Shown here: positions 63,581 to 64,000 of the stretch, one piece after another
Layout of the letters: each line of letters starts with the position of its first letter
Position numbering within the stretch: the first letter of the stretch is position 1
Assembly (NCBI GenBank): GCA_027186245.1
Contig: CP114481.1
Span: 40,455,501-40,519,500 of the forward strand
DNA from: Coriaria nepalensis
Lineage: Eukaryota > Streptophyta > Magnoliopsida > Cucurbitales > Coriariaceae
Direction of reading: 5' to 3'
Length of the DNA: 64,000 bases
Made by a program: the position numbers and the translations under genes
The notes under the pieces: generated by a model
Database searches by the model: none
What the model was told of the DNA's origin: nothing
Seen by the model: the letters and a program-made list of their open reading frames with translations, nothing else

Positions 63581-64000
63581 AAGCAAGTCGAACGAATAAC
63601 AGTTTTGCACTACAGACACAACTTTTGTGCATAACTTGCAAATGATCATTGCTAGGAAAGTGTGCATTCGTTTAAACTTAAAATAATTTCAATGAGTCAT
63701 TTCAAGTCAATAACTTATTTCAAAGCAAGTCGAACGAATTCAAGTTTTGCACTACAAACACAAGTTTTGTGCATAACTTGCAAATGATCATTGCAAGGAA
63801 GCTGTGCATTCGTTTAAAATTAAAATCATTTCAATGAGTCATTTCAAGTCAATAACTTACTCCAAAGCAAGTCGAACGAATTGTAGTTTTGCACTACAGA
63901 CACAACTTTTGTGCATAACTTGCAAACGATCATTGCAAGGAAAGTGTGCATTCGTTTAAAATTAAAATCATTTCAAAGAGTCCTTTCAAGTCAATAACTT
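63581..64000. repeat. Tail 4-mer HOR, copy 2 (cut by window edge)
   Basis: Repeats the 568-bp 4-mer, with GCTAGG at 63083 and again at 63651. Three monomers are present and the third (from 63865) ends four bases short of a full 142 at the window edge. The final visible bases (CAAAGAGTCCTTTC) differ from the corresponding part of copy 1. Confidence 0.85.

Larger units (their letters stand above)
1..64000. repeat. 142-bp satellite DNA array filling the window
   Basis: Every part of the window is a copy of one 142-bp monomer, about 450 copies, all head-to-tail in one orientation. The base monomer is about 67% A+T and has a GAATTC site at monomer positions 14-19, a TGATCA site at 63-68 and three CpGs. 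Counting from base 1, monomer starts fall at 1, 143, 285 and 428, and the phase can be followed to base 64000 once the indel classes are allowed for. No stretch over 300 bases contains anything else: no gene, tRNA, rRNA, transposon, microsatellite or telomere repeat. Such arrays are typical of centromeric or pericentromeric heterochromatin in eukaryotes. Centromere function itself cannot be read from sequence. Both window edges lie inside the array, so its full length is unknown. Confidence 0.98.

Noticed and set aside
1..64000. CRISPR array
   Set aside because: There are regular repeats but no separate unique spacers; the full 142-bp period is repetitive.
1..64000. Telomeric or subtelomeric repeat
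   Set aside because: No TTAGGG, TTAGG or TTTAGGG tandem was seen; the period is 142 bp.
1..64000. Transposon-derived tandem repeat
   Set aside because: No terminal repeats, target-site duplications, transposase or reverse-transcriptase coding was found. The monomer shows no resemblance I can recognise to an element end.

Overview
The whole 64 kb window is one uninterrupted satellite DNA array. It consists of head-to-tail copies of a 142-bp, AT-rich monomer (about 33% G+C in the consensus), roughly 450 copies, all in the same orientation. I see no gene, RNA gene, transposon, simple repeat or unique sequence. The 60-77 residue open frames that recur through the array start at TTG or GTG and read straight through satellite monomers, so I do not call them genes. 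This is a eukaryotic chromosome, most likely centromeric or pericentromeric heterochromatin. A 142-bp monomer with a conserved EcoRI site is what I remember being described for the major satellite of the beetle Tenebrio molitor. I could not compare sequences, so that identification is only a lead.

The monomers are not a uniform tandem. Point variants and four kinds of length variant let each monomer be recognised: 143 bp (one inserted A), 137 bp (5-bp deletion), 129 bp (13-bp deletion) and 124 bp (18-bp deletion). Read in order they form higher-order repeats (HORs) in successive domains. Domain A (1-10093) has a 14-mer, a 13-mer and a 10-mer, then two copies of a 2843-bp 20-mer. Domain B (10094-13927) has two copies of a 994-bp 7-mer followed by reshuffled pieces. 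Domain C (13928-22100) is irregular, with spacings of 1403, 2397 and 2663 bp. Domain D (22101-32070) has long units of 3237 and 3792 bp plus 563-bp 4-mers. Domain E (32071-60202) has nine units of 11 to 30 monomers derived from one 24/25-mer. The tail (60203-64000) has a 981-bp 7-mer pair and a 568-bp 4-mer pair.

Unit lengths can be reproduced exactly from monomer counts and indels. For example, 3374 = 24 x 142 - 2x5 - 2x13 + 2x1. The differences between units are whole-monomer gains or losses at in-register chimeric monomers, the pattern expected of unequal exchange or replication-based copying. The monomer itself carries a 21-bp near-perfect dyad, a 9-bp ATGAGTCAT motif equal to the ideal GCN4/AP-1 site, and three spaced ATTTCAA words whose 13- and 18-bp spacings match two of the deletion classes. 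These are the most interesting features of the window. No protein-level system is present.
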